From: Actinoalloteichus fjordicus
GTDB lineage: Bacteria > Actinomycetota > Actinomycetes > Mycobacteriales > Pseudonocardiaceae
Length of the DNA: 64,000 nucleotides
Assembly: GCF_001941625.1 (NCBI RefSeq)
Contig: NZ_CP016076.1
Location: forward strand, 1,240,001-1,304,000
Direction of reading: 5' to 3'
How positions within the stretch are numbered: position 1 is the stretch's first letter; each line of letters starts with the position of its first letter. Below are positions 26,883 through 35,484 of this stretch, piece by piece. The notes beneath the pieces are model-generated. The model ran no database searches and was not told where the DNA came from. It saw only the letters and a program-made list of their open reading frames with translations. Made by a program: the position numbers and the translations under genes.

Positions 26883-27947
26883 ATGGAATCCGCACTCACC
26901 CCGGTTCATCCTGAGGGAACCGTCTACGGCCAGGTGCTGGAGGCCTCCGTCCCGCTGCGCTACACGACGACCGAGGCCGAGTACGAGGCGATCCGCGGCC
27001 GGGCCGCCGTGCTGGACCTCGGCGGGTCGCGGCTCGTGCAGGTGCGCGGCTCCTCGGCAGGCGACTTCCTCCAGCGCGTGCTGGCCCGCGACGTCGAGTA
27101 CCTGACGTCCGAGCGCTCCACCACGAGCCTGATCCTCGATGAGACGGGCGCGATCGTCGATCAGGTCGTGGTCTGGGGCCGAGAGGACGGCGCGATCCTG
27201 GAGAGCTCCTGCGGCGCGGGCACTCGGCTGATCGAGTACCTCCGGTCGCAGAACGCGGACGAGGTCGAGATCGTCGACCGCTCCGACGAGCTGACCGTCA
27301 TCGCCGTCGAGGGCCCGTACTCCTGGGGCGTCATCGGCAGGCTGATCGACAGCGAGCTGGCCGCGCTTCCGCTGGACAGCGTCGTGGACACCCAGTGGGA
27401 CGGCGCCGACATCCTGTTCGGCCGCACCGGTTCCAGCGGCGAGTACGGCTACAAGGTCGTCGCCGCGCACGAGACCGCCAAGAAGCTGTGGACGCAGGCC
27501 TGTGAGCACGCGGTCCCCGCCGGGCAGGACGTGCTGGAGCTGGCGATGCTGGAGGTCCGCCAGCCGGTGGTCCGCCACGAGGCGCCTGCGGGCACCGGGG
27601 TCCTGGAGGTCGGCGCGGGCTGGCTCGTGGACATCACCAAGGAGTCCTTCGTCGGGCGGGACGCCGTGCTCGCGGCCTTCGCCGAGCAGAGCGGCCCCCG
27701 GACCATCGGCTTCCGGGGCGGCGACGCCGTTCCCGCGCCGGGCACGCGGGTGCTGGCCGCCGGGCAGGACATCGGCGAGGTCGTGCACGCCGTGTACAGC
27801 GTCGGCCTCGGGGCCGCGCTCGGGCTCGCCAGGGTCGAGTCCGATCTCGCGGCCGCCGGGCTGGACCTGACGGCGGGCGACGCGGAGATCGAGACGCTGA
27901 CCAGCCCGTACGTCTCGCCCAAGAGCTGGAGCATTCCGATCGTCTGA
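26883..27947 (+). CDS. GcvT-like folate-binding protein (aminomethyltransferase family)
   Basis: Protein of 354 residues in the GcvT/DmdA/YgfZ superfamily. Family features include YEAIRGRAAVLDLGGSRLVQV near the start, FLQRVLARDVEYL, SGEYGYKVVAA, and LVDITKESFVGRDAVL. The C-terminal domain (PGTRVLAAGQDIGEVV, then YVSPKSWSIPIV) is also conserved. Known relatives transfer one-carbon units to or from tetrahydrofolate; YgfZ-type relatives have other roles. No other glycine-cleavage gene is nearby and it sits between the dehydratase and KS genes of one operon, so a pathway-specific role (demethylation, C1 transfer or a non-folate reaction) is likely but unknown. Confidence 0.8.
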   Translation: MESALTPVHPEGTVYGQVLEASVPLRYTTTEAEYEAIRGRAAVLDLGGSRLVQVRGSSAGDFLQRVLARDVEYLTSERSTTSLILDETGAIVDQVVVWGREDGAILESSCGAGTRLIEYLRSQNADEVEIVDRSDELTVIAVEGPYSWGVIGRLIDSELAALPLDSVVDTQWDGADILFGRTGSSGEYGYKVVAAHETAKKLWTQACEHAVPAGQDVLELAMLEVRQPVVRHEAPAGTGVLEVGAGWLVDITKESFVGRDAVLAAFAEQSGPRTIGFRGGDAVPAPGTRVLAAGQDIGEVVHAVYSVGLGAALGLARVESDLAAAGLDLTAGDAEIETLTSPYVSPKSWSIPIV

Positions 27948-27976
27948 TCGCTTGATCGTCTAGGAGGAACACGAGC

Positions 27977-30304
27977 ATGGCGCTGCGACCAGTCGTCATC
28001 ACCGGACTCGGTGTCATCTGTGCCATCGGCCGTGATCCGGTCGAGTTCTGGGCGCGGCTGACCTCCGGGGACAGCGGCATCACGCCGATCTCGGACGGGG
28101 CCTACGCGGCTTTCGACGCCCGCTTCGCCGGGCAGGTCCCCACCGAGTGGATCACTGATCAACTCCCGGCGGGCGACGCCGACCTCGATCGGACCGCTCA
28201 ACTGGCCCTGGTCGCGGCGCGGCAGGCCGTCGCGGGCGCCGGGCTGGCGTCCGACGTCGTGGACGGCGACCGCTTCGGCATCGTGCTCGGCAAGTGTCAG
28301 GCGACGCCGGACGCCGAGGGCCGATACCAGCCGATGCACCGCACCGGCGACGTGGTCGCGGGCCGACTCGGCGCTCGCGGACCGCGCATCCTGGTGTCGA
28401 CCGCCTGTGCGGCAGGCGGCAACGCGGTGGGCCTGGCCAGGGACAAGATCCTCACCGGGGAGGCCGACGTCGTGCTGGCGGGCGGCGTCGACCCCCTGCT
28501 GTTCGGCACCTACGCCGGGTTCGCCGGTCTTCAGGCGCTGAGCACCGGGCCGTGCAGGCCCTACAGCACCTCCGACGGCCTGAACCTCGGCGAGGGCGCC
28601 GCCTTCCTGGTGGTCGAGCCGCTGGATCGGGTGCTGGCTCGGGGCGGGACGCCGCTGGCCGAGGTCGCGGGCTACGGGCTCTCGGCCGACGCCTACCACG
28701 CGACCGCTCCCGATCCCACCGGTCGCGGCGGTGCCAGCGCGATGCGTCGGGCGTTCGCGGACGCGGGCATGACGGCCGAGGACGTCAGCTACGTCTCCGG
28801 GCACGGCACCGGCACGCCCGCCAATGACTCGATGGAGATCAAGGTCATGCGCACCGTGTTCGGCGATCGTGCCGGACAGGTGCCGACCAGCAGCATCAAG
28901 TCGTTCCTCGGGCACACCCTCGGTGCGGCGGGCGCCGTGGAGGCGGTGGCCAGCGTGCTCGCGCTGCGGCACGGGACGGCCCCGCCCACCATCGGCTTCG
29001 ACGAGGCTCCGGAGAACGACGCGACCGAGAACGCGGCAGCCGACCCGGCGACCGCGCCCGCCGAGTCGGGCCCGCCGCCGTTGGACTTCGTGCCGAACAC
29101 CGCGCGGTCCTTCCCGATCGACACGGTGGTCTCCAACAACTACGCGTTCGGCGGGAACAACGTCTCGCTGGTGCTCACCACCCCGCGTGGCGAACGGGAG
29201 TACGAGGAGCTGCCGCGAACGCCGGTCGTCATCAGCGGTCTCGGACCGGTGAGCGGACTGGGCATCGGCGTCGCGGACCTCGCCGAGGCGATCGCCACCG
29301 GCAGACAGGCCGCCGGGCAGGTCCCGTCGCTGACCGGGCGGACCTTCGCGCCGCGTTCCCTGTGGCGGCACATGAACGACCTGTCCCGCCTCGCCATCGC
29401 CGCCTCGCGGCTGGCCTGGGAGGACGCCGCCCTGAAGCTGCCGAGGGCTGCCATGGAGGACATCGGCGTGATCTTCGCGACCGCGGCGGGCTCCGTGGAG
29501 AGCACCGGCGGGTTCGACGAGAGCGTCGCGGCCAACCCGAACAAGCCCTCGGTGCTGAGCTTCTCCAACGTCGTGCTCAACGCCACGGGCGGCGCGGTCT
29601 GCCAGACCCTCGGTCTGCGCGGACCCACCACCACCATCTGCAACGGCGGCGCCTCCGCCTCGATCGCACTGGACTGCGCGGTCGAGACGATCCGGTCGGG
29701 CAAGGCCGAGGTCGTGCTGGTCGTGGCCGCCGACGAGACGGCGGAGCCTGCCCCCGAGGCACCCGGCACCACGCCCTACGGCCGGGATCACGACGGCACG
29801 ATTCCCGGCTCCGGCGCGGTGGCCTTCGTGGTGGAGTCCGCCGAACACTGCCGGGCCCGAGGCGGCAGGCCCTACGCCGAGATCCTCGGCACCCGCCACG
29901 CGGCGAGTGACGGAGCCGACGGCGACGGCGAGCTGATCAGGCGCAGCCTCGACGGTCTGTCCGTCGCCGACGTCGGTCTGGTGGTCGGCGCAGGCACCGG
30001 CGGCAGCGCCGACGCCGACGAGGCGGCCGTGCTGTTCGACGCCGTTCCCGACGGGCTGCTCACCAGCCCGGTCGGCCAGACCGGAGACTGCCAGGCCGCG
30101 TCCGGCGCGATGAACCTCGCGGTGGCCGCCATGGCCGTCCGCGACGGCGTCGCACCCGCGCTGGTCGGGCTCACCAGCCCTCGATTCGGCGCCATGGACC
30201 GCTATGTGACCAAGCCGGAGATGGCGGGCGAGGTGACCTCGGCGCTCGCGCTGACCTCGGCGCCTGGTTCGCTGCGGGGCACGATCCTGCTGGGGAAGCC
30301 GTGA
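27977..30304 (+). CDS. Fused ketosynthase-chain length factor (KS-CLF) protein
   Basis: Single polypeptide of 775 residues with two thiolase-fold halves. Residues 1-405 form an active KS: Cys144 in VSTACAAGGNA, His276 in SGHGTGTPAN, His313 in FLGHTLGAAG. A linker rich in Ala/Pro/Glu follows. Residues 414-775 form a second KS-like half that begins VVISGLGPVSGLG. There the active Cys is replaced (ICNGGASASIAL aligns Gly at its place) and both His motifs are lost (VGAGTGGSADADEAA and VGQTGDCQAASG), as expected for a chain length factor. It should catalyse iterative malonyl condensation. Confidence 0.88.
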   Translation: MALRPVVITGLGVICAIGRDPVEFWARLTSGDSGITPISDGAYAAFDARFAGQVPTEWITDQLPAGDADLDRTAQLALVAARQAVAGAGLASDVVDGDRFGIVLGKCQATPDAEGRYQPMHRTGDVVAGRLGARGPRILVSTACAAGGNAVGLARDKILTGEADVVLAGGVDPLLFGTYAGFAGLQALSTGPCRPYSTSDGLNLGEGAAFLVVEPLDRVLARGGTPLAEVAGYGLSADAYHATAPDPTGRGGASAMRRAFADAGMTAEDVSYVSGHGTGTPANDSMEIKVMRTVFGDRAGQVPTSSIKSFLGHTLGAAGAVEAVASVLALRHGTAPPTIGFDEAPENDATENAAADPATAPAESGPPPLDFVPNTARSFPIDTVVSNNYAFGGNNVSLVLTTPRGEREYEELPRTPVVISGLGPVSGLGIGVADLAEAIATGRQAAGQVPSLTGRTFAPRSLWRHMNDLSRLAIAASRLAWEDAALKLPRAAMEDIGVIFATAAGSVESTGGFDESVAANPNKPSVLSFSNVVLNATGGAVCQTLGLRGPTTTICNGGASASIALDCAVETIRSGKAEVVLVVAADETAEPAPEAPGTTPYGRDHDGTIPGSGAVAFVVESAEHCRARGGRPYAEILGTRHAASDGADGDGELIRRSLDGLSVADVGLVVGAGTGGSADADEAAVLFDAVPDGLLTSPVGQTGDCQAASGAMNLAVAAMAVRDGVAPALVGLTSPRFGAMDRYVTKPEMAGEVTSALALTSAPGSLRGTILLGKP

Positions 30305-31029
30305 ACTCGGCGCCGTTCGACCTCGCCGAGACCGACCGACTCCTGAGCACCACCCGGTCGGTCCGGCGCAGGCTGGACCTGGACACCCCGGTGCCGAGGG
30401 AGCTGATCGAGGAGTCGCTGCGCCTGGCGGTGCAGGCGCCGACCGCCGACAACGCGCAGAACTGGCGTTGGCTGGTGATCACCGATCCGGAGACCAAGGA
30501 GTCGCTGGCCGAGCTGTTCCGCCGGGCCTGGCGGTTCCACAAGGCCGAGATCTCCACGAAGTCGGGCAGGCGGCGGAACTCGCCGCAGGCCCGCCGCAAC
30601 GAGGAGTCGGCCGCCGCGCTGCCTGCGGCCGTCGCCAGGGTGCCCGCGCTGATCCTGCCCTGTGTCGTGGGCAGGCCGCCGGATGCCGCGACGATCGACG
30701 CCGAGTGGGAACGCCTCAACGCGCACAAGCCCGCCGACGATCCGGCTCACCAGGTGCGGCTCGGACAGCTGCGGGCGAGCACGTTCTACGGCTCGATCTT
30801 TCCGGCGATCTGGTCCCTGCAACTGGCCCTGCGCAGCCGAGGGCTCGGCAGCACGATCACCTGCATGCACCTGCCCTTCGCGCGGCAGGCGGCGGAGCTG
30901 CTCGGCATCCCGTCCGGCGTGACGCAGGTCTGCATGGTGCCCGTCGCGTACACGCTCGGCACGAATTTCCGACCGGCGGAGCGCATCGACGCCGGCCAGC
31001 GCACGTTCTGGGAGGGGTGGGGGAAGTGA
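30301..31029 (+). CDS. Nitroreductase-family oxidoreductase
   Basis: Protein of 242 residues with the nitroreductase fold. The FMN-phosphate region TTRSVRRRLDLDTPVP, the LRLAVQAPTADNAQNWRWLV motif and the later LQLALRSRGLGST motif are clear. The family uses FMN and NAD(P)H for nitro, quinone or enone reduction, or runs as an oxidase. ATGA-type overlaps join it to the KS-CLF gene and the following FAD enzyme. In this operon it may act on an enone or polyene, or may oxidise a ring. Confidence 0.87.
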   Translation: MNSAPFDLAETDRLLSTTRSVRRRLDLDTPVPRELIEESLRLAVQAPTADNAQNWRWLVITDPETKESLAELFRRAWRFHKAEISTKSGRRRNSPQARRNEESAAALPAAVARVPALILPCVVGRPPDAATIDAEWERLNAHKPADDPAHQVRLGQLRASTFYGSIFPAIWSLQLALRSRGLGSTITCMHLPFARQAAELLGIPSGVTQVCMVPVAYTLGTNFRPAERIDAGQRTFWEGWGK

Positions 31030-32267
31030 CCCACGACGACGTCGACGTGGTCGTGATCGGCGGCGGCATCGCCGGATCGGCCTCGGCGAGCAACCTGGCC
31101 GCGCACGGTCTGTCGGTCCTGATGCTGGAGAAGCAGAAGACCTACACGGACCTGGTGCGTGGCGAGTGGCTCGCGCCATGGGGGATTCGCGAGACCCAGC
31201 TCCTCGGGGTCGACGACGCCTTCGCGGCGGGCGGTGCCTGGGAGATCCGCGAGTGGGTCCAGTGGGACGAGGTCGTGCACCCCGACGACGCGATGGCCGT
31301 GGACATGACCCGCTTCCTGCCGGAGGTCGGCGGCCCGCAGTCCTTCCCGCACTGGGGCGTCTGCGAGGCCGTGACGGAGCAGGCCGTGCGCCTGGGTGCG
31401 CAGGTGGTGATGGGCGCGTCCAAGATCGAGGTCACGGCAGGCCGGGAGCCGTCGGTGCGATACCGCACCAGCGAGGGCGAGCACGAGGTCCGGGCCCGCA
31501 TGGTGCTCGGCGCCAGCGGCCGGGCCTGTGCGGTCGGCAGGCAGATCGGCGTCAGCACCACCACCGAGGTCCACCACTGGGGCGCCGGAATGCTCGTGGA
31601 GGGCTTGGACGACTGGCCGGTCGACGTGCAGGCGATGGGCACCGAGGGCGACGTCATGTTCATGGTGTTCCCGCAGGGCTACGGCCGGGCGCGGCTCTAC
31701 CTGAACTTCGCCACGGGCGACCAGGAGAAGTATCGCGGTGCAGACCGCGTCGAGCGTTTCCTTGCCGCCTATGACCTCGCCGCACTGCCCGACGGCGGTA
31801 AAGCGGTTCAGGCAGCGAAACAGGCCGGGCCGTTGGTGGTGTGGCCGTCGGTGGTGAGCATCACCGACCAGAAGCCGTTGGCCGAGGGCGTGGTGCTCAT
31901 CGGCGACGAGGCCGGAACCAGCGACACCATCCTCGGCACCGGGCTCTCCACGAGCCTGCGGGATGCGCGGATGGTGTGTGAGGTGCTGACCGGTGGCGAC
32001 GACTGGTCGCAGGAGGCCTTCGAGCCGTTCATCTCCGAGCGCAACGCCCGGATGGAGCGACTGCACTACGGCGCGAAGATCATGACGAAGCTACAGGTGG
32101 AGTTCGGGCCGCACGCCGTAGAACGGCGCAGGCGGGCCCGCAGGCTGATGACCGAGAACGACGCCTTCCAGGTCACCGGCCTGCTGAACATGGTCGGCCC
32201 GGAGAACGTGCCGGAGTTCGGGTTCAGCGAGTTCTTCGCCGAGCGGCTGCTGAGGGAGACGGTGTGA
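31026..32267 (+). CDS. FAD-dependent monooxygenase
   Basis: Flavoprotein of 413 residues. The N-terminal motif VVVIGGGIAGSASASNLAAHG binds FAD. GEWLAPWGIRETQLLGV follows, and the second FAD motif is seen as VVLIGDEAGTSDTILGTGLS. It resembles the geranylgeranyl reductase/squalene epoxidase side of the family, lacks the WxWxIP motif of flavin halogenases, and has no C-terminal thioredoxin-like domain. With the following epoxide hydrolase it suggests epoxidation then opening. GTG 31026 overlaps the nitroreductase stop. Confidence 0.8.
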   Translation: MTHDDVDVVVIGGGIAGSASASNLAAHGLSVLMLEKQKTYTDLVRGEWLAPWGIRETQLLGVDDAFAAGGAWEIREWVQWDEVVHPDDAMAVDMTRFLPEVGGPQSFPHWGVCEAVTEQAVRLGAQVVMGASKIEVTAGREPSVRYRTSEGEHEVRARMVLGASGRACAVGRQIGVSTTTEVHHWGAGMLVEGLDDWPVDVQAMGTEGDVMFMVFPQGYGRARLYLNFATGDQEKYRGADRVERFLAAYDLAALPDGGKAVQAAKQAGPLVVWPSVVSITDQKPLAEGVVLIGDEAGTSDTILGTGLSTSLRDARMVCEVLTGGDDWSQEAFEPFISERNARMERLHYGAKIMTKLQVEFGPHAVERRRRARRLMTENDAFQVTGLLNMVGPENVPEFGFSEFFAERLLRETV

Positions 32268-33127
32268 CCAACAAGAAGCTGCACGTCAACGGCGTCGACA
32301 TCGCGTTCGTCGACGAGGGCCATGGCGATCCCGTGCTGCTGCTGCACGGCTTTCCCGACTCCTCCTACCTGTGGCGGAATCAGATTCCGGCCCTTCTCGA
32401 CGCGGGATACCGGGTCATCGCGCCCGATCTGCGCGGGTTCGGCGAGTCGAGCAAGCCGCAGGAGATCGAGGCCTACACCCTGCGCACCATCATCAACGAC
32501 GTGGTCGCGCTGACCCAGGCGCTGGACATCCAGAAGGCCCACGTCGTCGGCCACGACTGGGGCGCCGCGGTGGCGTGGATGTACGCCTTCCTCATGCCTC
32601 GGCGGGTCGACCACCTCGCCGTGCTGTCGGTGGGCCACCCGGCGACCTCGCTGACTCCGTCGATCGCGCAGCGGGAGCTGTCCTGGTACATGCTCTACTA
32701 CCAGTTCCCCGGCGTCAGCGAGCAGCTGCTGCGGCGCAACGGATGGCGACTGTTCAAGCAGATCATCGGCGGCGAGGGCGACCACGCGCGCTACCTGCGG
32801 GAACTGGCCAAGCCGGGCGCGCTGACCGCGGGGCTGAACTGGTACCGCGCCAACCGATCGCCCGCCGCCGAACTGGAGCCGCAGGGCAACTTCCCGCCGG
32901 TGCTGTCGCCGACGCTGGGCATCTGGTCCAGCGGTGACAAGGCCCTGCTGGAGGAGGGCATGGCCGAGTCGGGCAGGCACGTCAAGGGACCGTGGCGCTA
33001 CGAGCGCATCGAGGGCGCCAGCCACTGGATTCCGCTGGACGCCCCCGAGCGGGTCAACGAACTCCTCCTCGGCTTCCTGGGCACCCAGCAGGCCAGTGGG
33101 GCGACGCGGCGCCGCCGGCGGCTGTAG
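32264..33127 (+). CDS. Alpha/beta-fold epoxide hydrolase
   Basis: Hydrolase of 287 residues. HGFPDSSYLW at 28-37 gives the oxyanion-hole motif. VVGHDWGAAVAW places Asp98, not Ser, as nucleophile, the mark of epoxide hydrolases and dehalogenases. The acid lies near LGIWSSGDKALL and the catalytic His in GASHWIPLDAPE. The GTG start overlaps the FAD monooxygenase stop. Inferred job: opening of an epoxide formed by that enzyme. The haloacid/haloalkane dehalogenase alternative is less likely in this context. Confidence 0.87.
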   Translation: MTNKKLHVNGVDIAFVDEGHGDPVLLLHGFPDSSYLWRNQIPALLDAGYRVIAPDLRGFGESSKPQEIEAYTLRTIINDVVALTQALDIQKAHVVGHDWGAAVAWMYAFLMPRRVDHLAVLSVGHPATSLTPSIAQRELSWYMLYYQFPGVSEQLLRRNGWRLFKQIIGGEGDHARYLRELAKPGALTAGLNWYRANRSPAAELEPQGNFPPVLSPTLGIWSSGDKALLEEGMAESGRHVKGPWRYERIEGASHWIPLDAPERVNELLLGFLGTQQASGATRRRRRL

Positions 33128-33164
33128 AGAGTGCCGAGGTTCTCCAGAGTCAGGAGGTCAGATC

Positions 33165-34067
33165 ATGCTCGCGTTTCTCTTTCCCGGTCAGGGCACGCTC
33201 CGCGTGGGAATGGGGGCGCGGCTGCGGGCCAGGAAGGTCGCGGCCGACGTGTTCGCCAGGGCCGACGAACTCCTGCCCGCGCCGGTCTCGGCCCTCTGCG
33301 CGTCCGGGCCGACGAGCGCGCTGATCGCGACCGAGAACGCCCAGCCCGCCGTCACGGTGTGCAATCTGGCGGCCCTGGCGGTGCTGGCGGAGGAGGGCCA
33401 CGAGCCCGAGATCGTCGCCGGGCACAGCGTCGGGGAGATCAGCGCGCTGCACGCGGCCGGGGTGCTCGATCTGGCGGGCACGCTCCGGCTGGTCTCCACG
33501 CGGGCGCGGCTGATGGCCGAGTGCGGCGGCCTCGGCGGGATGACCGCCGTGCGGGGGATGCAGCAGGCGGAGGTGGAGGCGCTGGTCGCCGAGGCGTCCA
33601 CTCCCGACGAACCGCTGGTGGTGGGGCTGGAGAACGCGCAGGAGAACGTGGTCGTGTCGGGCTCCCGCGCGGCGATCGAGCGATTCGTGACCGCAGTGGA
33701 CAGCCCGGGGAAGGTCCGCCCGCTGGAGGTCAGCGACGCCTTCCACTCGCCGCTGATGGCACCCGTCGCGCAGCGGTGGGCCGATGCGGTGCGCGCGGAG
33801 CCGATGGCCGCGCCGCGCATCCCGGTGATCCCCAATGCGACCGCCGAACCGACCACCGACCTCGACGTCGTGCGGGACTGTCTGATCGAGCAGCTCACCC
33901 GCCGGGTGCGGTGGGCGGAGACGATGACCAGGATCGAGGGCGCCACCTGCGTCGAGGTCGGTGACAGCAAGACCCTCACCGCCCTGCTGCGCGGCACCCC
34001 GACCCGCTGCGTCAGCATGGCCGACCCGTCGGCGGCACGCAGGCTCGTCAAGGCCGGGGCCGCATGA
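33165..34067 (+). CDS. Malonyl-CoA:ACP acyltransferase-like protein
   Basis: Acyltransferase of 300 residues. FLFPGQGTLRVGMG opens the protein; the nucleophile is Ser88 in GHSVGEISAL, and the catalytic His is in DAFHSPLMAP. The NVVVSGSRAAIE motif also fits. The Arg expected for malonate binding appears in STRARLMAE. A dedicated acyltransferase is uncommon in aromatic type II clusters, which borrow FabD, but occurs in reducing type II systems. GTG-free ATG start after CAGGAGG; the stop overlaps the first AcpS-like gene. Confidence 0.9.
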   Translation: MLAFLFPGQGTLRVGMGARLRARKVAADVFARADELLPAPVSALCASGPTSALIATENAQPAVTVCNLAALAVLAEEGHEPEIVAGHSVGEISALHAAGVLDLAGTLRLVSTRARLMAECGGLGGMTAVRGMQQAEVEALVAEASTPDEPLVVGLENAQENVVVSGSRAAIERFVTAVDSPGKVRPLEVSDAFHSPLMAPVAQRWADAVRAEPMAAPRIPVIPNATAEPTTDLDVVRDCLIEQLTRRVRWAETMTRIEGATCVEVGDSKTLTALLRGTPTRCVSMADPSAARRLVKAGAA

Positions 34068-34609
34068 ACCGGGCGGGCTCGGCCGTCGTCCGTTTCGCGG
34101 GGCTGACCGAGCCGCAGCAGCTCCTCGTGGGCCTGTCGGCTCGACGGCCCGCTGATACAGAGCCCGTCGCACCGGACGGCGCGGATGCCGGACGGGGTGC
34201 GGCGAGTCCGTCCGACCGGGCACCCGGCCGGGGCGAGCCGGTGTCGATCGACGAGGTGTTCACCCGCGCCGAGCGGCTGCGTTCCGGCGCGGGCCGCACC
34301 CTGGAGCACTGGGCGGGCAGGCTGGCGGCGAAGTACGCGGTGCTGCGCCTGCTGGCCGTGGCGGAGACGGCAGAGCACCTCGGTCAGGCGGAGGTGCTTC
34401 CGCAGCCGTCGCCGATGTGCGCGGCGACCGCCGCGTGCCTGCACGGCCATCCGCCGAGGGTCCGGCTCAGCGGCGATCTCGCCCGCCGAGCGGCGGAGCG
34501 CGGCGGAGAGCAGATCCGGGTGTCGATCAGCCACACCCGCGACACGGCGCTGTCGGTGGCCATCGCCTCGGCGCCCTTACCGGAAGACCACCATTGCGAG
34601 GCGGCGTGA
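34064..34609 (+). CDS. AcpS-like protein lacking metal-binding motifs
   Basis: Protein of 181 residues. From about 60 on it follows holo-ACP synthase: VFTRAERLRSGAGRTLEHWA, RLAAKYAVLRLL, PPRVRLSGDLARRAAE, and VSISHTRDTALSVAIAS at the end. The N-terminal GVDIVE-type Asp motif is absent, replaced by a 60-residue low-complexity lead. In the K-E-A motif the Mg-binding Glu is Tyr91. The SHT motif (Ser156-His157-Thr158) is kept. Alone it is probably inactive. A second AcpS-like gene at 36264 has the opposite pattern. TTA occurs at 34577-34579. Confidence 0.75.
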   Translation: MNRAGSAVVRFAGLTEPQQLLVGLSARRPADTEPVAPDGADAGRGAASPSDRAPGRGEPVSIDEVFTRAERLRSGAGRTLEHWAGRLAAKYAVLRLLAVAETAEHLGQAEVLPQPSPMCAATAACLHGHPPRVRLSGDLARRAAERGGEQIRVSISHTRDTALSVAIASAPLPEDHHCEAA

Positions 34610-35472
34610 ACGTGGAACTCATCGAGATCGTTCGAGCGCACCTGGCGGCCTGGCAGACCGGTGACGCCTCGGCCGTCGCGGACTCCGTCGCCTCGTTCAG
34701 CGACCCGGACACCGAGGAGCCGATCGCCGGCGACGCGCTTCTCGCCCACGCCGAGCAGGTGCTCGCGCGGTTCGCCGGACTGCGGATCGAGATCGAGCAG
34801 CTGGTCCCCTCGGCGGAGGTCGTCCTGGTCTCCTGGCGGCTCACCGCCGATCACCGCTCCTCATACCTCGGGATGCCCGCCACCGGCGGCGCCGTCGCGG
34901 TGCGCGGCACCGACGTGGTCACCGCCGACGCCGACGGGGCGCACGTGGTGCGGACCTTCGACCGGCTCGCCGTGGCCGCCGCCCTGGGCTTCGAGGCTCG
35001 GTTCACCCCTGCCGCCGACGGTGATCGGGAGTTCGGCGTCAGCTCCCGGACCTCGGTGGGGCGCACGACGCCGCCGGGCGTGCTCGCCCTGACCTGGCTG
35101 GAGATCCGCGACGACGCGGAGGCCGCCGACGTCGATCTGCTGAGCGTGGAGGTCGTCAAGTCGCTGCGGGCCTCCCAGGGCTTCCTGGGCGCCTCGACCT
35201 TCGACATCGGCCGCCGGAAGTTCACCCTGACGGCCTTCGACCGGGCGGAGTCGGTGCGGGCCGTGCACGCCAGACCGCATCAACGGGCGATGCGCCGGTT
35301 CTTCAAGAGCGGACTCTGCACGCGGGCGCTGACCAGCATCTGGGAGCCCACCGCGATCCGGGAGTACGCGCGGTGCCCGGAGTGCGACTCGGTCGTCACG
35401 ATGCACGGCGTCGAGCCCGGTGCCGCCGCGTGCGACTGCGGATGGGCCCCGGAGCCAGAACCCCTACTGTGA
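34606..35472 (+). CDS. SnoaL-like/ABM-like fusion with C-terminal Cys cluster
   Basis: Protein of 288 residues in three parts. Residues 1-130 resemble SnoaL-type polyketide cyclase (IVRAHLAAWQTGDASAVAD, later YLGMPATGGAVAVRGTDVV, then VRTFDRLAVAAALGF). Residues 150-250 look like a dimeric alpha/beta barrel of the antibiotic biosynthesis monooxygenase type (LALTWLEIRDDAE, VEVVKSLRASQGFLGASTF). The tail has Cys257, Cys260, Cys276 and Cys278 in CPEC and CDCG, a likely zinc site. Cyclase and cofactor-free oxygenase functions may be linked. I do not know this architecture; the second-domain call is tentative. Confidence 0.6.
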   Translation: MNVELIEIVRAHLAAWQTGDASAVADSVASFSDPDTEEPIAGDALLAHAEQVLARFAGLRIEIEQLVPSAEVVLVSWRLTADHRSSYLGMPATGGAVAVRGTDVVTADADGAHVVRTFDRLAVAAALGFEARFTPAADGDREFGVSSRTSVGRTTPPGVLALTWLEIRDDAEAADVDLLSVEVVKSLRASQGFLGASTFDIGRRKFTLTAFDRAESVRAVHARPHQRAMRRFFKSGLCTRALTSIWEPTAIREYARCPECDSVVTMHGVEPGAAACDCGWAPEPEPLL

Positions 35473-35484
35473 CTGGAGCGCTTC

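Noticed and set aside
27977-30304. PUFA-type or modular type I synthase
   Set aside because: ACP, KR, DH and AT are separate proteins; only KS and CLF are joined.
31026-32267. Flavin-dependent halogenase
   Set aside because: The WxWxIP motif of tryptophan- and phenol-type halogenases is absent, so monooxygenase is the better call.
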